This document shows positions 41,828 to 50,977 of a stretch of DNA of 64,000 bases, in pieces. Made by a program: the position numbers and the translations under genes. Below the pieces are notes generated by a model that was not told the origin of the DNA, did not search any database, and saw nothing but the letters and a program-made list of their open reading frames with translations. This DNA comes from Agarivorans sp. Toyoura001 (lineage in GTDB: Bacteria > Pseudomonadota > Gammaproteobacteria > Enterobacterales > Celerinatantimonadaceae), in assembly GCF_005405585.1 (NCBI RefSeq), contig NZ_BJEQ01000003.1:186001-250000 (forward strand), in the 5' to 3' direction. Every line of letters starts with the position of its first letter. Positions within the stretch are counted from its first letter, which is position 1.

Positions 41828-43420
41828 ATGACCGAACTATCGTACGCTTCTATCAATAAAAAGAAGAAGCTTAAACGTGGCATTTTAGTTGCCACGGTTA
41901 TCGCAGTGGGTGCAGTTATCGCATTTACCGCTACCCAAAAATCATCAGACCAAACTGTTCCAACTAAAGCCAATACCCTCTCCATCAGTGGACCTTGGGA
42001 AATATCCAGCTTAGATCCGTCTAAGCAAGGCTACATTTTGACGCGGATGCAAGTGATTGAAACCTTGCTAAACATAAATAGCAAAGGGCTTATCACCGCT
42101 GGTTTAGCGACCGAGTGGCGCAGTAGTGAAGACGGCCTGACATGGCAGTTGAGCCTGCGTAAAGGTGTAACTTTTCATGATGGTCTGCCAATGGATGCTG
42201 ACTCAGTAGTACAAAGCCTAGAGTTTGCACAGAGTAAACACGGCACCTTAAATAAGGCCGAAGTGGTAAGTATAAAAGCGCTAAACAATGAACAAATTAG
42301 CATTGAGTTAGCTAAGCCTTATGCTGCGTTTGCTTCACTGCTAACCAACTATTCCAATGCAATTTTATCTCCCGCGTCTTACAAACAAGATGGTGCAGTT
42401 GAGACACTCTTTGGCTCAGGGCCTTACCAAATGAGTAGCTTTGCACCGCCACATCAGCTAACAGTGAAGAAATTTGACAACTACTGGGGACAAAAACCAA
42501 GCATTGAGTTTGCGACCTATTTGACCGGACATAGGGCTGAAAGCCGGATTCTCCAAGCTAAATCAGGTGAGGCAGATATCGTATTCACCCTCGAACCATC
42601 AATGCTGGGGCAATTGGATGGCTCAAATGAAGTGCAGCTCTATAGCCATTTGGTGCCGCGTACCATGTTCATTAAATTAAATGCTGCGCATCCAATCTTG
42701 GATGACATACAAGTACGTAAAGCCTTAAGTATGGGACTAAACCGCGCAGCCATTGCGACTAACGTGCTTGGCTCTGAAGGCTCGGAAACCTCGCAATTGA
42801 TGCCCAGTTCAATGTCACAGTGGTTTGTTGAAGGTATCGAAACCAATGGCTACAACCTAGAGCAAGCACGAGACATTTTGGCTGACCTAGGTTGGCAACA
42901 GGGTGACTCTGGCATGCTTGAGCGTGATGGCACCCCATTTAAATTAACCATGATTACTTACGCTGATCGCCCCGAGCTAACCACTGTTGCTACCGCAATT
43001 CAGGCCCAGTGGGCTAAATTGGGGGTAGAGCTTAAGGTGGATATTACTAACTCAAGTATGATTCCTGCAGGCCATAAAGACGGCTCGTTAGAAATGGCAT
43101 TAATCGCCCGTAACTTTGGTTTTAGTGGTGACCCTCTTCCTATTATGAGTACTGATTTCGCCCATGGTGGCGGTGATTGGGGAACCATGAATTGGAACAA
43201 TGCGGAGGTGGATAGTGCCATTACGGAATTGGTGGGCTCGCAAGATCCTGAGCGTTCTTTAGAGCTCAGCCAACAGGTTGCCGCCACAATTTATAACGAG
43301 TATCCGGTATTGCCAATATCCAGTTATAGCCAACACACATCGGTTAATAAGCGCGTTAAAAACTTCCAATTCGACCCGTTTGAGCGCGATTACTTCATTA
43401 ACCAGATGGAGATTAAATAA
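41828..43420 (+). CDS. ABC importer substrate-binding protein, peptide/nickel (family 5) type
   Basis: 530 residues. N-terminal KKKKLKR then a hydrophobic helix (GILVATVIAVGAVIAFT), a signal peptide or anchor without lipobox. The family-5 fold shows LSISGPWEISSLDPSKQGYILTRMQVIETLL, LTWQLSLRKGVTFHDGLPMDADSVV and FGSGPYQMSSF. The family binds peptides, nickel or metal-chelator complexes. The sequence of the site does not fix which; the His-rich small protein upstream and an inverted repeat before it favour metal or metallophore. Its TAA overlaps the next ATG (TAATG). Confidence 0.88.
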   Translation: MTELSYASINKKKKLKRGILVATVIAVGAVIAFTATQKSSDQTVPTKANTLSISGPWEISSLDPSKQGYILTRMQVIETLLNINSKGLITAGLATEWRSSEDGLTWQLSLRKGVTFHDGLPMDADSVVQSLEFAQSKHGTLNKAEVVSIKALNNEQISIELAKPYAAFASLLTNYSNAILSPASYKQDGAVETLFGSGPYQMSSFAPPHQLTVKKFDNYWGQKPSIEFATYLTGHRAESRILQAKSGEADIVFTLEPSMLGQLDGSNEVQLYSHLVPRTMFIKLNAAHPILDDIQVRKALSMGLNRAAIATNVLGSEGSETSQLMPSSMSQWFVEGIETNGYNLEQARDILADLGWQQGDSGMLERDGTPFKLTMITYADRPELTTVATAIQAQWAKLGVELKVDITNSSMIPAGHKDGSLEMALIARNFGFSGDPLPIMSTDFAHGGGDWGTMNWNNAEVDSAITELVGSQDPERSLELSQQVAATIYNEYPVLPISSYSQHTSVNKRVKNFQFDPFERDYFINQMEIK

Positions 43421-44358
43421 TGATATGGGAGCTTCTTCGGAAGCGCCTTTACCAATTAGTGTTGGTGGCGTGGGGAGTAGGCACACTAACCTTTGTGTTA
43501 ATGCGCAGCCTACCGGGCGATATGGCTTACCGCATTGCGGCAAGCCGCTACGGTCAAGACAATGTCGATTCGGCTGCCGCTGAATTAGTCCGACAAGAAC
43601 TCAACTTAGACCAAGGTTGGCTCTCAAGTTATGTGAATTGGTTGTTCGAGTTATTACAGTTTAACTTGGGGAACTCTCTGGTGAGCGGTTTGCCGGTGAG
43701 TGAAACCGTGCTACATCAGCTCGGTCACTCGCTGCTGTTAGCGGGCTTTGGCATTGCATTATCAATTTGTATTGCACTGCCTCTTGGTACTTGGTCAGCC
43801 AAAAAGGGAGGGCTAGTAAATTCAATAATGGTGTGGTTTTCCACTTGCACCCGAGCCATGCCTGTTTTTGTTCTTGGCTTAATTTTAATCCTGCTTTTTG
43901 CCTTGGAATGGCCACTGTTTCCGGTGGCGGGTTTTGGAACTTGGCAACACTTGGTGCTTCCAAGCATTACTCTTGCCATTAGCTTAGCTGCGGTGTCTAA
44001 CCGGGTGGTGTATGGCAGTGTGCGTAGAGTATTACGCTCGCCCTTTTACCAGTTTTCTCGGGTTAAAGGTTTAAGTGAGCGACAAACCTTCTTCCGTCAT
44101 GGCATGCGCAATATGGCGGTGCCCATCGTTGCCTTTATTGGGATTCAATTGGTCAGTGTTATCGAAGGTATTGTGATGATTGAATCACTGTTCTCATGGC
44201 CAGGTGTAGGGCATGGTTTAGCCCATGCAATCTTTGCTCGTGATATTCCAGTTATTCAAGGCTGTGCTTTAACCATGGGTGTTCTGTTTGTGGTGCTGAA
44301 TGGCATTATCGATCTGCTGTGTTATTGGATTGACCCTAGAGGGGAGCAAGAACAATGA
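43420..44358 (+). CDS. ABC importer permease, NikB/DppB-like
   Basis: 312 residues, six membrane helices. N-terminal helix and the segment LVAWGVGTLTFVLMRSLPGDMAYRIA, then the permease EAA-type loop (FSRVKGLSERQTFFRHGMRNMAVPIVAFIGIQL) and GVGHGLAHAIFARDIPVIQGCALTMGVLFVVLN near the end, all typical of NikB/DppB. ATGA overlap with the next permease. Confidence 0.9.
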   Translation: MIWELLRKRLYQLVLVAWGVGTLTFVLMRSLPGDMAYRIAASRYGQDNVDSAAAELVRQELNLDQGWLSSYVNWLFELLQFNLGNSLVSGLPVSETVLHQLGHSLLLAGFGIALSICIALPLGTWSAKKGGLVNSIMVWFSTCTRAMPVFVLGLILILLFALEWPLFPVAGFGTWQHLVLPSITLAISLAAVSNRVVYGSVRRVLRSPFYQFSRVKGLSERQTFFRHGMRNMAVPIVAFIGIQLVSVIEGIVMIESLFSWPGVGHGLAHAIFARDIPVIQGCALTMGVLFVVLNGIIDLLCYWIDPRGEQEQ

Positions 44359-45164
44359 TTAAGTCATTAAGCTTGAACCAAAAATTAGGGCTAACGCTTT
44401 TACTGGGGTTATTTGCTTTTGCTGTGCTGGTGGGTGGTTTCTCGCCCTATACCATCGATGAGCAAAATCTCTCTATTCGCCTTATAACGCCTAACAGCGA
44501 CCACTGGTTTGGCACAGACCATTTTGGTCGCGACATGATGACAAGGCTAGCCAGCGCCATTGTATTGTCATTTAGTTTAGGTGTGTTCTGCGTACTCACC
44601 TCATCTATTCTAGGGGTGACTCTAGGTGTATGCTCCGCATGGGCTGGCGGCCGCGTAGAACAAAGCTTAGATGTACTGGTAAACATACTGTTGGCCTTAC
44701 CTGGCTTGGTATTGGTGTTATTGCTATCAGCAATTGCTCCAGGGTCATTTGTGGTGCTGTATTTTGCGATTTCTTTGGTGCAGTGGGTGGAATATTATCG
44801 CGTCACTCGCGCAATAACCCGTACCTTAATGGACAGCCCTGAGCGCCAAGTATCAGTAATGATGGGCTTTGGGAAATGGTATCAATTTAAGCGCCATATA
44901 TGGCCAGCCATCTCTTCCTCAGTATTCACCATGGCAGCCTTTGGTGGTGCCAATGCCATCTTAATGATGGCCTCTCTTGGCTTTGTTGCGGTAGGTATTC
45001 AACCACCATTGGCCGAGTTAGGTTTGATGAGTGTTGAGCTATTCCCATTTTATGTTGAAGCGCCTTGGGTATTAATGCAGCCGCTTATTGTGGTGGCATT
45101 GCTAGTACTAGGCTTTCATTTGTTAGCAGGAGCGAGTCGTGAATCTCTTAATTCAACTCACTGA
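44355..45164 (+). CDS. ABC importer permease, NikC/DppC-like
   Basis: 269 residues. The opening helix, the NikC-type segment DHWFGTDHFGRDMMTRLASAIVLSFSLG, the permease loop (RQVSVMMGFGKWYQFKRHIWPAISSSVFTMAAFG) and the GFVAVGIQPPLAELGLMSVE end are characteristic. It pairs with the preceding permease. The ATPase gene starts 26 bases before its stop. Confidence 0.9.
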   Translation: MIKSLSLNQKLGLTLLLGLFAFAVLVGGFSPYTIDEQNLSIRLITPNSDHWFGTDHFGRDMMTRLASAIVLSFSLGVFCVLTSSILGVTLGVCSAWAGGRVEQSLDVLVNILLALPGLVLVLLLSAIAPGSFVVLYFAISLVQWVEYYRVTRAITRTLMDSPERQVSVMMGFGKWYQFKRHIWPAISSSVFTMAAFGGANAILMMASLGFVAVGIQPPLAELGLMSVELFPFYVEAPWVLMQPLIVVALLVLGFHLLAGASRESLNSTH

Positions 45165-46524
45165 TCTATCGATCAATGCAAAAGAGCTTGAGCTCCTTCA
45201 ACCGCTTTCACTGAGTCTTTACCAAGATAAACCTTTAACTATTCTTGGCCAAACGGGATCAGGCAAGAGCTTGTTGGCACAGGCGATTATTGGCCTACTC
45301 CCCAACGAACTGAGCCAACAGGGCCAAGTGGAAGTGTTTGGTAAATTACACGACCGCGGCTCTTTAGTTAGCTTATGGGGTAAAGAGGTGATTATGTTGC
45401 CGCAAGAGCCATGGCGAGCGCTAGACCCTTTGATGCCAGCTTACCAGCAAGTGTTAGAGGTGTATGAGTGTTTACATGGTTTAACTCATGAGCAGGCGTT
45501 TAACCAAGCGATGGATGATTTAGATAAGGTCGATCTGAAATCAAGCGCCTCGAAAAGACCGGGCCAATTATCTGGAGGCATGGCGCAACGCTTAGCGGTA
45601 ACAGCCGCAACTGCAGGTGGTGCTAAGCTGATTTTAGCTGATGAGCCAACTAAAGGTTTGGACGTAAGTCGCCGTAATGACATAGTTCAATTACTGTTGC
45701 AAAGCGCTCAAGGTGGCGGTTTGCTCACCATTACTCATGATATTGAGGTGGCAAGGCAAATCGGTGGCGACATCATAGTGATGAAAGAAGGTGTTGTAGT
45801 TGAGCAAGGCAGTGCAGAACAAGTGCTGAATCAACCCGAGCATTCTTACACACAATCACTTATCGGTGCTGACCCTCGGCATTGGGATCAACGTACTAAG
45901 GGCTTGATAGATAAAAAGCCGGTGCTAAGTGCGACAAGCCTGGCGATTGGGCGTAACGGACAAGCACTGTCTGCAGGCATTGATTTTACCATTCATGCAG
46001 GCGAAGTGGTGGGTGTGGTTGGAGATAGTGGCAGTGGTAAAAGTACGCTGGGTGACACCCTGTTAAATTTGCTACCACCGATTAGTGGCAAGGTAAACAA
46101 ACGGGTATCACAGGCCAAGCCTTACCAGTGGCTAAAGCTATTTCAAGATCCGCCAGCGGCTTTTACTTCAAGCGTAAGCCTCGGCGTATTGTTAGAAGAT
46201 GTCATAAATTTGCATCAGATTGATAGAGCGCGAATTGCACCGTTGATGAACAAGCTCAAGCTAGCACCAGAATTGCTAGCACGCAGAAGTACCGAGGTCT
46301 CTGGAGGAGAGTTGCAACGCTTTGCTATATTACGTGCTCTGCTACTCGACCCGATATTTTTGTTTGCCGATGAGCCAACATCACGGCTCGACCCTATCAT
46401 CGCAAAAGAAGTCACAGATTTGCTGGTAAACCTCGCTAAAGAAAAGGGTTGTGCCTTGCTTCTGGTGAGTCATGACCCACACATGATAGAGAAGCGCTGC
46501 GATACGGTGGTGCAATTGAAGTAG
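45139..46524 (+). CDS. ABC importer ATPase, two ATPase domains fused in one chain
   Basis: 461 residues with two complete ABC cassettes. Domain 1 (about 1-245): Walker A GQTGSGKS, signature LSGGMAQR, Walker B LILADEPTKGLD, switch His in LTITHDIEV. Domain 2 (about 255-461): Walker A GDSGSGKS, signature VSGGELQR, Walker B LFADEPTSRLD, His in VSHDPHM. In NikDE, DppDF and CntDF these are separate proteins. The domains are short. The start is GTG, seven bases after AGGAG. Last gene of the import operon; a terminator follows at 46637. Confidence 0.92.
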   Translation: MNLLIQLTDLSINAKELELLQPLSLSLYQDKPLTILGQTGSGKSLLAQAIIGLLPNELSQQGQVEVFGKLHDRGSLVSLWGKEVIMLPQEPWRALDPLMPAYQQVLEVYECLHGLTHEQAFNQAMDDLDKVDLKSSASKRPGQLSGGMAQRLAVTAATAGGAKLILADEPTKGLDVSRRNDIVQLLLQSAQGGGLLTITHDIEVARQIGGDIIVMKEGVVVEQGSAEQVLNQPEHSYTQSLIGADPRHWDQRTKGLIDKKPVLSATSLAIGRNGQALSAGIDFTIHAGEVVGVVGDSGSGKSTLGDTLLNLLPPISGKVNKRVSQAKPYQWLKLFQDPPAAFTSSVSLGVLLEDVINLHQIDRARIAPLMNKLKLAPELLARRSTEVSGGELQRFAILRALLLDPIFLFADEPTSRLDPIIAKEVTDLLVNLAKEKGCALLLVSHDPHMIEKRCDTVVQLK

Positions 46525-46636
46525 ACCACAATAGAAGGCCGTTACTCCCTAATGACCTTCTTTTAAGTTTATCAATCGGATCCAATACCTAAATCAAATT
46601 AGTTCGAGCAAGCAGGAAATTGATGCCAGCAAAAAT

Positions 46637-46663
46637 AAAGCCGACTTATTAGTCGGCTTTTTT
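46637..46663. terminator. Intrinsic terminator between the import operon and metY
   Basis: Stem AAAGCCGACT / AGTCGGCTTT, loop TATT, followed by six T. The A-run upstream makes it usable for the convergent metY gene too. Confidence 0.92.
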
Positions 46664-46680
46664 AATCGAAAGTGTAAATA

Positions 46681-47952
46681 CTAGGCTTTTTCTAAGGCTT
46701 GGCTTACATCGTTAATGATATCGCCGATGTTTTCGATACCTACCGAAATGCGCACTAAATCTGAGCTAACACCTGCTTTCGCCAGCTCTTCTTCATTTAG
46801 TTGGCGGTGAGTCGTTGAAGCTGGGTGGCAAGCTAATGACTTGGCGTCGCCTATGTTCACCAAACGTAAAATCATTTGTAGAGCATCAATAAATCTACCG
46901 CCGGCTTCTTTACCGCCTTTAATACCAAAGCTCAAAATGCCAGAGGCTTTACCACCAGCGATTTTTTGGCAAACCTCATTATAAGGGCTAGTAGGCAGAG
47001 CAGCGTAGTTTACCCATTCCACTTTTGGATGTTGCTTTAAGTACGCCGCTAAGCTTTCGGCATTTTCACAATGGCGCTCCATGCGTAAACCCAGTGTTTC
47101 TAAACCTTGGAGAATTTGAAAAGCATTCATAGGGGAAATAGCCGCTCCCGTATTACGCAGCGGCACCACCCGACAACGCCCAATATATGCGGCAGGGCCA
47201 AGCGCTTCGGTGTACACCACACCATGGTAAGACGGATCAGGCTCATTCAAAATCTTAAAGCGCTCTTTATTGGCAACCCAATCAAACTTACCTGAGTCCA
47301 CAATAATGCCGCCAATTGAAGTGCCGTGGCCACCAATGTATTTAGTCAGCGAGTGGATAACAATATCGGCACCTAGCTCGATAGGGCGGCACAAAAATGG
47401 TGTAGCAACAGTGTTGTCTACCATAAGTGGAACGCCATGCTTTTTGGCAATTTCCGCTAGTTTAATCAAGTCAACAACATTACCTGCTGGGTTACCGATA
47501 GATTCACAGAAAATGGCGCGAGTATTTTCATCAATCGCGGCTTCAAAACCCGCATAATCATCAGCCGACACCATGCGAACATCAATGCCCTGTTTAGGGA
47601 AGGTATGGGCAAATAGGTTATAGGTGCCACCGTACACTTGGCTGGTGCTAACGATATTCGTACCTACTTCACAGATACATTGAATGGCATACGTAATTGC
47701 TGCCATGCCAGAGGCCAAGGCTAAGCCGGCAATGCCACCTTCCATTGCTGCAACTCTTTGCTCCAGCACATCAGTGGTAGGGTTCATAATTCGCGTATAA
47801 ATATTGCCAGGTACCTTCAAATCGAAGAGATCTGCGCCGTGCTGAGTATCGTCAAAGGTATAAGACGTGGTTTGGTAAATCGGCACTGCCGCAGCTTTGG
47901 TGGTGGCTTCTGATTCATAGCCGTGGTGAAGTGCTAAAGACTCTAATTTCAT
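46681..47952 (-). CDS. metY: O-acetylhomoserine sulfhydrylase (aminocarboxypropyltransferase)
   Basis: 423 residues, PLP enzyme of the Cys/Met metabolism family. It joins O-acetylhomoserine with sulphide (or methanethiol) to make homocysteine or methionine. Landmarks: YTRIMNPTTDVLEQRVAAMEGG, ASGMAAITYAI, the Asp in MVDNTVATPF and the PLP-Lys in IHSLTKYIGGHGTSIGG, with the end ACHPASTTHRQL. The length fits MetY (about 425) rather than MetB/MetC (about 390), because of the insertion around residues 225-265. Upstream leader with two hairpins. Confidence 0.93.
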   Translation of the reverse strand: MKLESLALHHGYESEATTKAAAVPIYQTTSYTFDDTQHGADLFDLKVPGNIYTRIMNPTTDVLEQRVAAMEGGIAGLALASGMAAITYAIQCICEVGTNIVSTSQVYGGTYNLFAHTFPKQGIDVRMVSADDYAGFEAAIDENTRAIFCESIGNPAGNVVDLIKLAEIAKKHGVPLMVDNTVATPFLCRPIELGADIVIHSLTKYIGGHGTSIGGIIVDSGKFDWVANKERFKILNEPDPSYHGVVYTEALGPAAYIGRCRVVPLRNTGAAISPMNAFQILQGLETLGLRMERHCENAESLAAYLKQHPKVEWVNYAALPTSPYNEVCQKIAGGKASGILSFGIKGGKEAGGRFIDALQMILRLVNIGDAKSLACHPASTTHRQLNEEELAKAGVSSDLVRISVGIENIGDIINDVSQALEKA

Positions 47953-48150
47953 TGCTGTTCTCGCTACTTAAAGGAATAAAACAACCCTGTCTGCCGCCAA
48001 ACTAAGCCAGCGGCAATTCCATTTATTGCAGCGAACCGCAATAAACCCGAGGATCACGCTAAAGTGTTGATAAGTATTAGCCTAATTTGCAGCAAATAGA
48101 ATAGCGAAGCAATCTAGAATGTGAACTATCGCTAAGCTTGGCGTGTAATC
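47953..48150 (-). promoter_or_regulatory. metY upstream region with two hairpins
   Basis: On the metY strand, TTTATTGC-GGTTCGCT-GCAATAAA (48045-48022) and TGCCGC...GCGGCA (about 48015-47992) are two tandem stems within 100 bases of the start. No clear SAM-riboswitch or MetJ-box sequence is visible. These stems may be a simple leader or a regulator site; not identified. Confidence 0.3.
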
Positions 48151-48154
48151 ACCA

Positions 48155-49498
48155 CTAAACAATGCCCATGTTATGCCAGCGGTAAGTTTTCCAACGCCAG
48201 TGATTGATCAGCCCGCGTACCACTTCATCTAAGGCAAAACATGCCCATGCGCCAATAATGCCCAACTGCCAAGATATAGAACACAGGTAAATAATCGGCA
48301 CAATACCCCAAATAAAAGCAACCCCTACGGTCGCCGCAAAGCGCCCATCGCCGACCGCTTTTAGGCCCATGCCAGCCACAATATTAATCGCTCTAAATGG
48401 CTCCATAACAATACAAATAATCAGTAACCATTTGGCATAAAAAGCCACTTGAGGATCATCACTAAAAAGACCAATAAGAGGTTGGTAAAACCAGGCAAAT
48501 ACACACATGTTCACAAAGGCGAATAATATCGCCAAGCTTACACAACGATTGTATGTAGCATCCACTTGTTGCAGTTTTCGCGCGCCCATTTGATGCGCCA
48601 TCATAATTTGCCCTGCCGCTGCTAACGACCAACTCACTGCCATTGAAATAAACAAAAAGCGCAGCACAAAGGTATAAGACGACACAGCCAATACCCCAAG
48701 TGTGGCCAAAATACCTGCGACTACAATTTGCTGCAGAGTATAGTTGGCGGGCTCTGCGGCAGAGGGAATAGAAATTTTCATTAAGGGTTTAAAAACGGCG
48801 CGCATTCGTGGAATAATTGCGCGGTTAAATTCAAAGCTCACTTGCGCCTTAACATGCACAATCACCATCACCACTAAACAGGCAAACAGGTAAGACAACA
48901 CCGTGCCTAAGGCGATGCCTTTTAAACCCATGGGTTCGATACCAAACCAGCCAAAAAAGAAAGTAGCATTTAGAAAAACATTCACCACGTTCGTCAGTAG
49001 TGACGCCAACATATTCCAATTGGTCATGGCTTTTGCGGCCAAAATAGAGCCATAAGCACAGCGCAAACCAAAGAAACCAAAAGTAAACGCCATTATGGCC
49101 AAGTAATCTTCAGCATACAGCTGCATTGCCGCAGGGAAGTTAAGCCACACGCCAATATTGTTATAGTTGAGATAGGTAAAAATACTAAAGGCGATACCAG
49201 CCAAACCCAGCAACAAAACGTTGGTCATAAATACCGGTATCACTTTGTCGAACTGCTTAGCCCCATAATACTGCGATGCAGCGGCAGTGCCGCCGGTAGA
49301 AAGCATCGGCAAAACAAAGAAGCCAATCCATAGATAGGGCATTAGCAAACCAGCAGTCGCGGCGGCGTCTTCCCCTAGTAAACTCAGGAAGTAAATATCA
49401 ACCATTACCACAAAGCCACTGGTTAACTGCTCAACCAAAATGGGCCACGCCAAATTAAATAATTTGAGTTCTTTTACCGCGCCTTGAGGCATGAGCAT
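48155..49498 (-). CDS. MATE-family multidrug efflux transporter
   Basis: 447 residues with about 12 membrane helices in two halves, the MATE/NorM architecture. The opening (FNLAWPILVEQLTSGFVVMVDIYFLSLLGEDAAATAGL) and the second-half IPSAAEPANYTLQQIVVAGILATLG match the family. Exports cationic drugs, probably using Na+ or H+. Substrate and coupling ion are not readable. The translation start may be the third codon Met. Confidence 0.9.
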   Translation of the reverse strand: MLMPQGAVKELKLFNLAWPILVEQLTSGFVVMVDIYFLSLLGEDAAATAGLLMPYLWIGFFVLPMLSTGGTAAASQYYGAKQFDKVIPVFMTNVLLLGLAGIAFSIFTYLNYNNIGVWLNFPAAMQLYAEDYLAIMAFTFGFFGLRCAYGSILAAKAMTNWNMLASLLTNVVNVFLNATFFFGWFGIEPMGLKGIALGTVLSYLFACLVVMVIVHVKAQVSFEFNRAIIPRMRAVFKPLMKISIPSAAEPANYTLQQIVVAGILATLGVLAVSSYTFVLRFLFISMAVSWSLAAAGQIMMAHQMGARKLQQVDATYNRCVSLAILFAFVNMCVFAWFYQPLIGLFSDDPQVAFYAKWLLIICIVMEPFRAINIVAGMGLKAVGDGRFAATVGVAFIWGIVPIIYLCSISWQLGIIGAWACFALDEVVRGLINHWRWKTYRWHNMGIV

Positions 49499-49625
49499 TG
49501 TCCATGGTTGAGTAAGGCATTAGTGTAACCAGCCTAATCGTTATACCGATTACTTATTTCGAGTTATTACAGACCTTTTATAAAACTTGTTGTCACTCGC
49601 AAGCTAAATGAGCGACTAATGACAG

Positions 49626-50081
49626 TTATTTCATCAACTTGGCAAACAAGCGATCGCAGCCTTGTTTTAATGCCTGCAGTTCTTCTAACGGCATATCGGC
49701 TTGGCACAACATGGCTTGAGGAACACTCTCAGCCTGTTGCTGTAAACTCACACCTTGCTCACTTAAGCTAATCACTCGTACTCGCTCATCATGTTCACTT
49801 CTTGCGCGAATCACCAAACCTTTTGCTTCTAGTCTTTTTAGCAAAGGAGTCAAGGTACCAGAGTCTAAATGCACTTTTTCCCCCAAGCTTTTCACACTGA
49901 CACTGTCGTGCTCCCACAGCACCATCATCACAATATACTGCAAGTAGGTAAGATCGAGTTTATCTAACAACGGGCGATAGGCACGGCCCATGGCATTTGA
50001 CGCGCTGTATAAAGAAAAACATAGTTGCTTGTCTAAGCTGAGGTTCACCACCTGGTCAGATTGCTCACTTAACTTGCTCAT
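49626..50081 (-). CDS. ohrR: Organic-peroxide sensing MarR-family repressor OhrR
   Basis: 151 residues from ATG at 50081 (AAGG seven bases before); a longer frame would cover the operators and is rejected. The N-terminal reactive Cys sits in LDKQLCFSLYSASNAM, exactly the OhrR pattern, and the winged helix is VKSLGEKVHLDSGTLTPLLKRLEAKGLVIRARSEHDERVRVI. Oxidation of that Cys by organic hydroperoxides releases the repressor (family knowledge). Divergent from ohr. Confidence 0.93.
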   Translation of the reverse strand: MSKLSEQSDQVVNLSLDKQLCFSLYSASNAMGRAYRPLLDKLDLTYLQYIVMMVLWEHDSVSVKSLGEKVHLDSGTLTPLLKRLEAKGLVIRARSEHDERVRVISLSEQGVSLQQQAESVPQAMLCQADMPLEELQALKQGCDRLFAKLMK

Positions 50082-50102
50082 GGTAAAACCTTCATAAAAT
50101 AA

Positions 50103-50114
50103 ATTGTGCACAAT
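50103..50114. promoter_or_regulatory. Probable OhrR operator 1
   Basis: ATTGTGCACAAT is a perfect 12-bp palindrome between ohrR and ohr. A related site (TTGTGCAC core on one strand) lies near 50164-50171. Both are in the divergent promoter region, as expected for OhrR control of itself and of ohr. Confidence 0.6.
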
Positions 50115-50162
50115 ATACTTGCATTTCATCTCACCCTCAACTAAAGTTGCAAACAATTAAAT

Positions 50163-50172
50163 AGTGCACAAC
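50163..50172. promoter_or_regulatory. Probable OhrR operator 2 (imperfect)
   Basis: AGTGCACAAC shares the GTGCAC centre and TTGTGCAC (minus strand) with operator 1. It lies 21 bases before the ohr start, where it would block transcription. Confidence 0.5.
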
Positions 50173-50192
50173 TTAAATTAAAGGGACACGAT

Positions 50193-50615
50193 ATGACAAC
50201 CTTATACACTACTTCAGCTACAGCACTAGCCGGTCGTAATGGCCAAGTAAGCACCGACGACAAAAAACTAGACCTAGCACTTAGCTACCCAAAAGAAATG
50301 GGCGGCAGCGGCGAAGCCACTAACCCAGAGCAACTATTTGCAGCAGGTTATGCCGCGTGTTTCTCTAATGCTATTTTACACGTAGCCAAAGAAGGTAAAG
50401 TGGCGATTAAATCTGCCCCAACCACTGCTACTGTGGGCATTGGCCCAAATGACAATGGCGGTTTTGCACTAACAGTCGCGCTGGCAGTAGAGCTAGAACT
50501 AGAGCAAGCATCGGCAGTAGAGTTGGTTAAGGTTGCTCATCAAGTTTGCCCATACTCAAACGCTACTCGCGGTAACATAGATGTACAGCTTAGTGTGAAC
50601 AGCGAAGCGCTTTAA
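50193..50615 (+). CDS. ohr: Organic hydroperoxide resistance protein Ohr
   Basis: 140 residues. Thiol peroxidase that reduces organic hydroperoxides. The two redox Cys are visible: GYAACFSNAI and HQVCPYSNATRGN. The start LYTTSATALAGRNGQVSTDDKKLDLALSYPKEMGGSGEATNPEQLFAAGYAACF is the family pattern, with the Arg that activates the Cys in AGRNG. Divergent from ohrR, own terminator. Confidence 0.96.
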   Translation: MTTLYTTSATALAGRNGQVSTDDKKLDLALSYPKEMGGSGEATNPEQLFAAGYAACFSNAILHVAKEGKVAIKSAPTTATVGIGPNDNGGFALTVALAVELELEQASAVELVKVAHQVCPYSNATRGNIDVQLSVNSEAL

Positions 50616-50631
50616 GAACTCTTGAAATACC

Positions 50632-50658
50632 AAAAACCAAGCTAAGGCTTGGTTTTTT
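50632..50658 (+). terminator. Intrinsic terminator of ohr
   Basis: Stem AACCAAGC / GCTTGGTT, loop TAAG, then six T. It overlaps the stop of the convergent small lipoprotein gene. Confidence 0.88.
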
Positions 50659-50863
50659 ACTTTGCGTCATCGCTCAGCAGTTCATCGCGCTGACGCTGGT
50701 ACTCTTCAAAGCTCACATCCGCTTGATCCATACAGCTTAAATAATCTTGATGATTAGTGTGTTTGTCACACTGCTGTCGTTGGTTTCCTTGCATGGCATT
50801 ATAAGCCTGCTGCTGACTGCAGCCGCTCAACGTTACCAGTAAAATACCTATAATAATTTTCAT
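50657..50863 (-). CDS. Small lipoprotein
   Basis: 68 residues from ATG at 50863. Signal with lipobox LSGC near residue 15. The mature part has two Cys (RQQCDKHTNHQDYLSCMDQ) spaced by 12 residues, an arrangement likely to form a disulphide, then a charged tail. Similar short Cys-pair lipoproteins exist in many gammaproteobacteria, but I cannot name the family. The longer frame from 50893 is not needed. Confidence 0.6.
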   Translation of the reverse strand: MKIIIGILLVTLSGCSQQQAYNAMQGNQRQQCDKHTNHQDYLSCMDQADVSFEEYQRQRDELLSDDAK

Positions 50864-50977
50864 GCTTCGCCCTCGCATCATTGCCATTAGCATGAACTAT
50901 TTAAAAACAAGTACGAGGATCTTTCCTTATGATAATTGTCAGCACTATCTCGCTAGCTTTACAGTATGTGGGAATGG

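Noticed and set aside
47953-48150. SAM or SAH riboswitch before metY
   Set aside because: Hairpins exist, but I could not place the conserved core of a known class.
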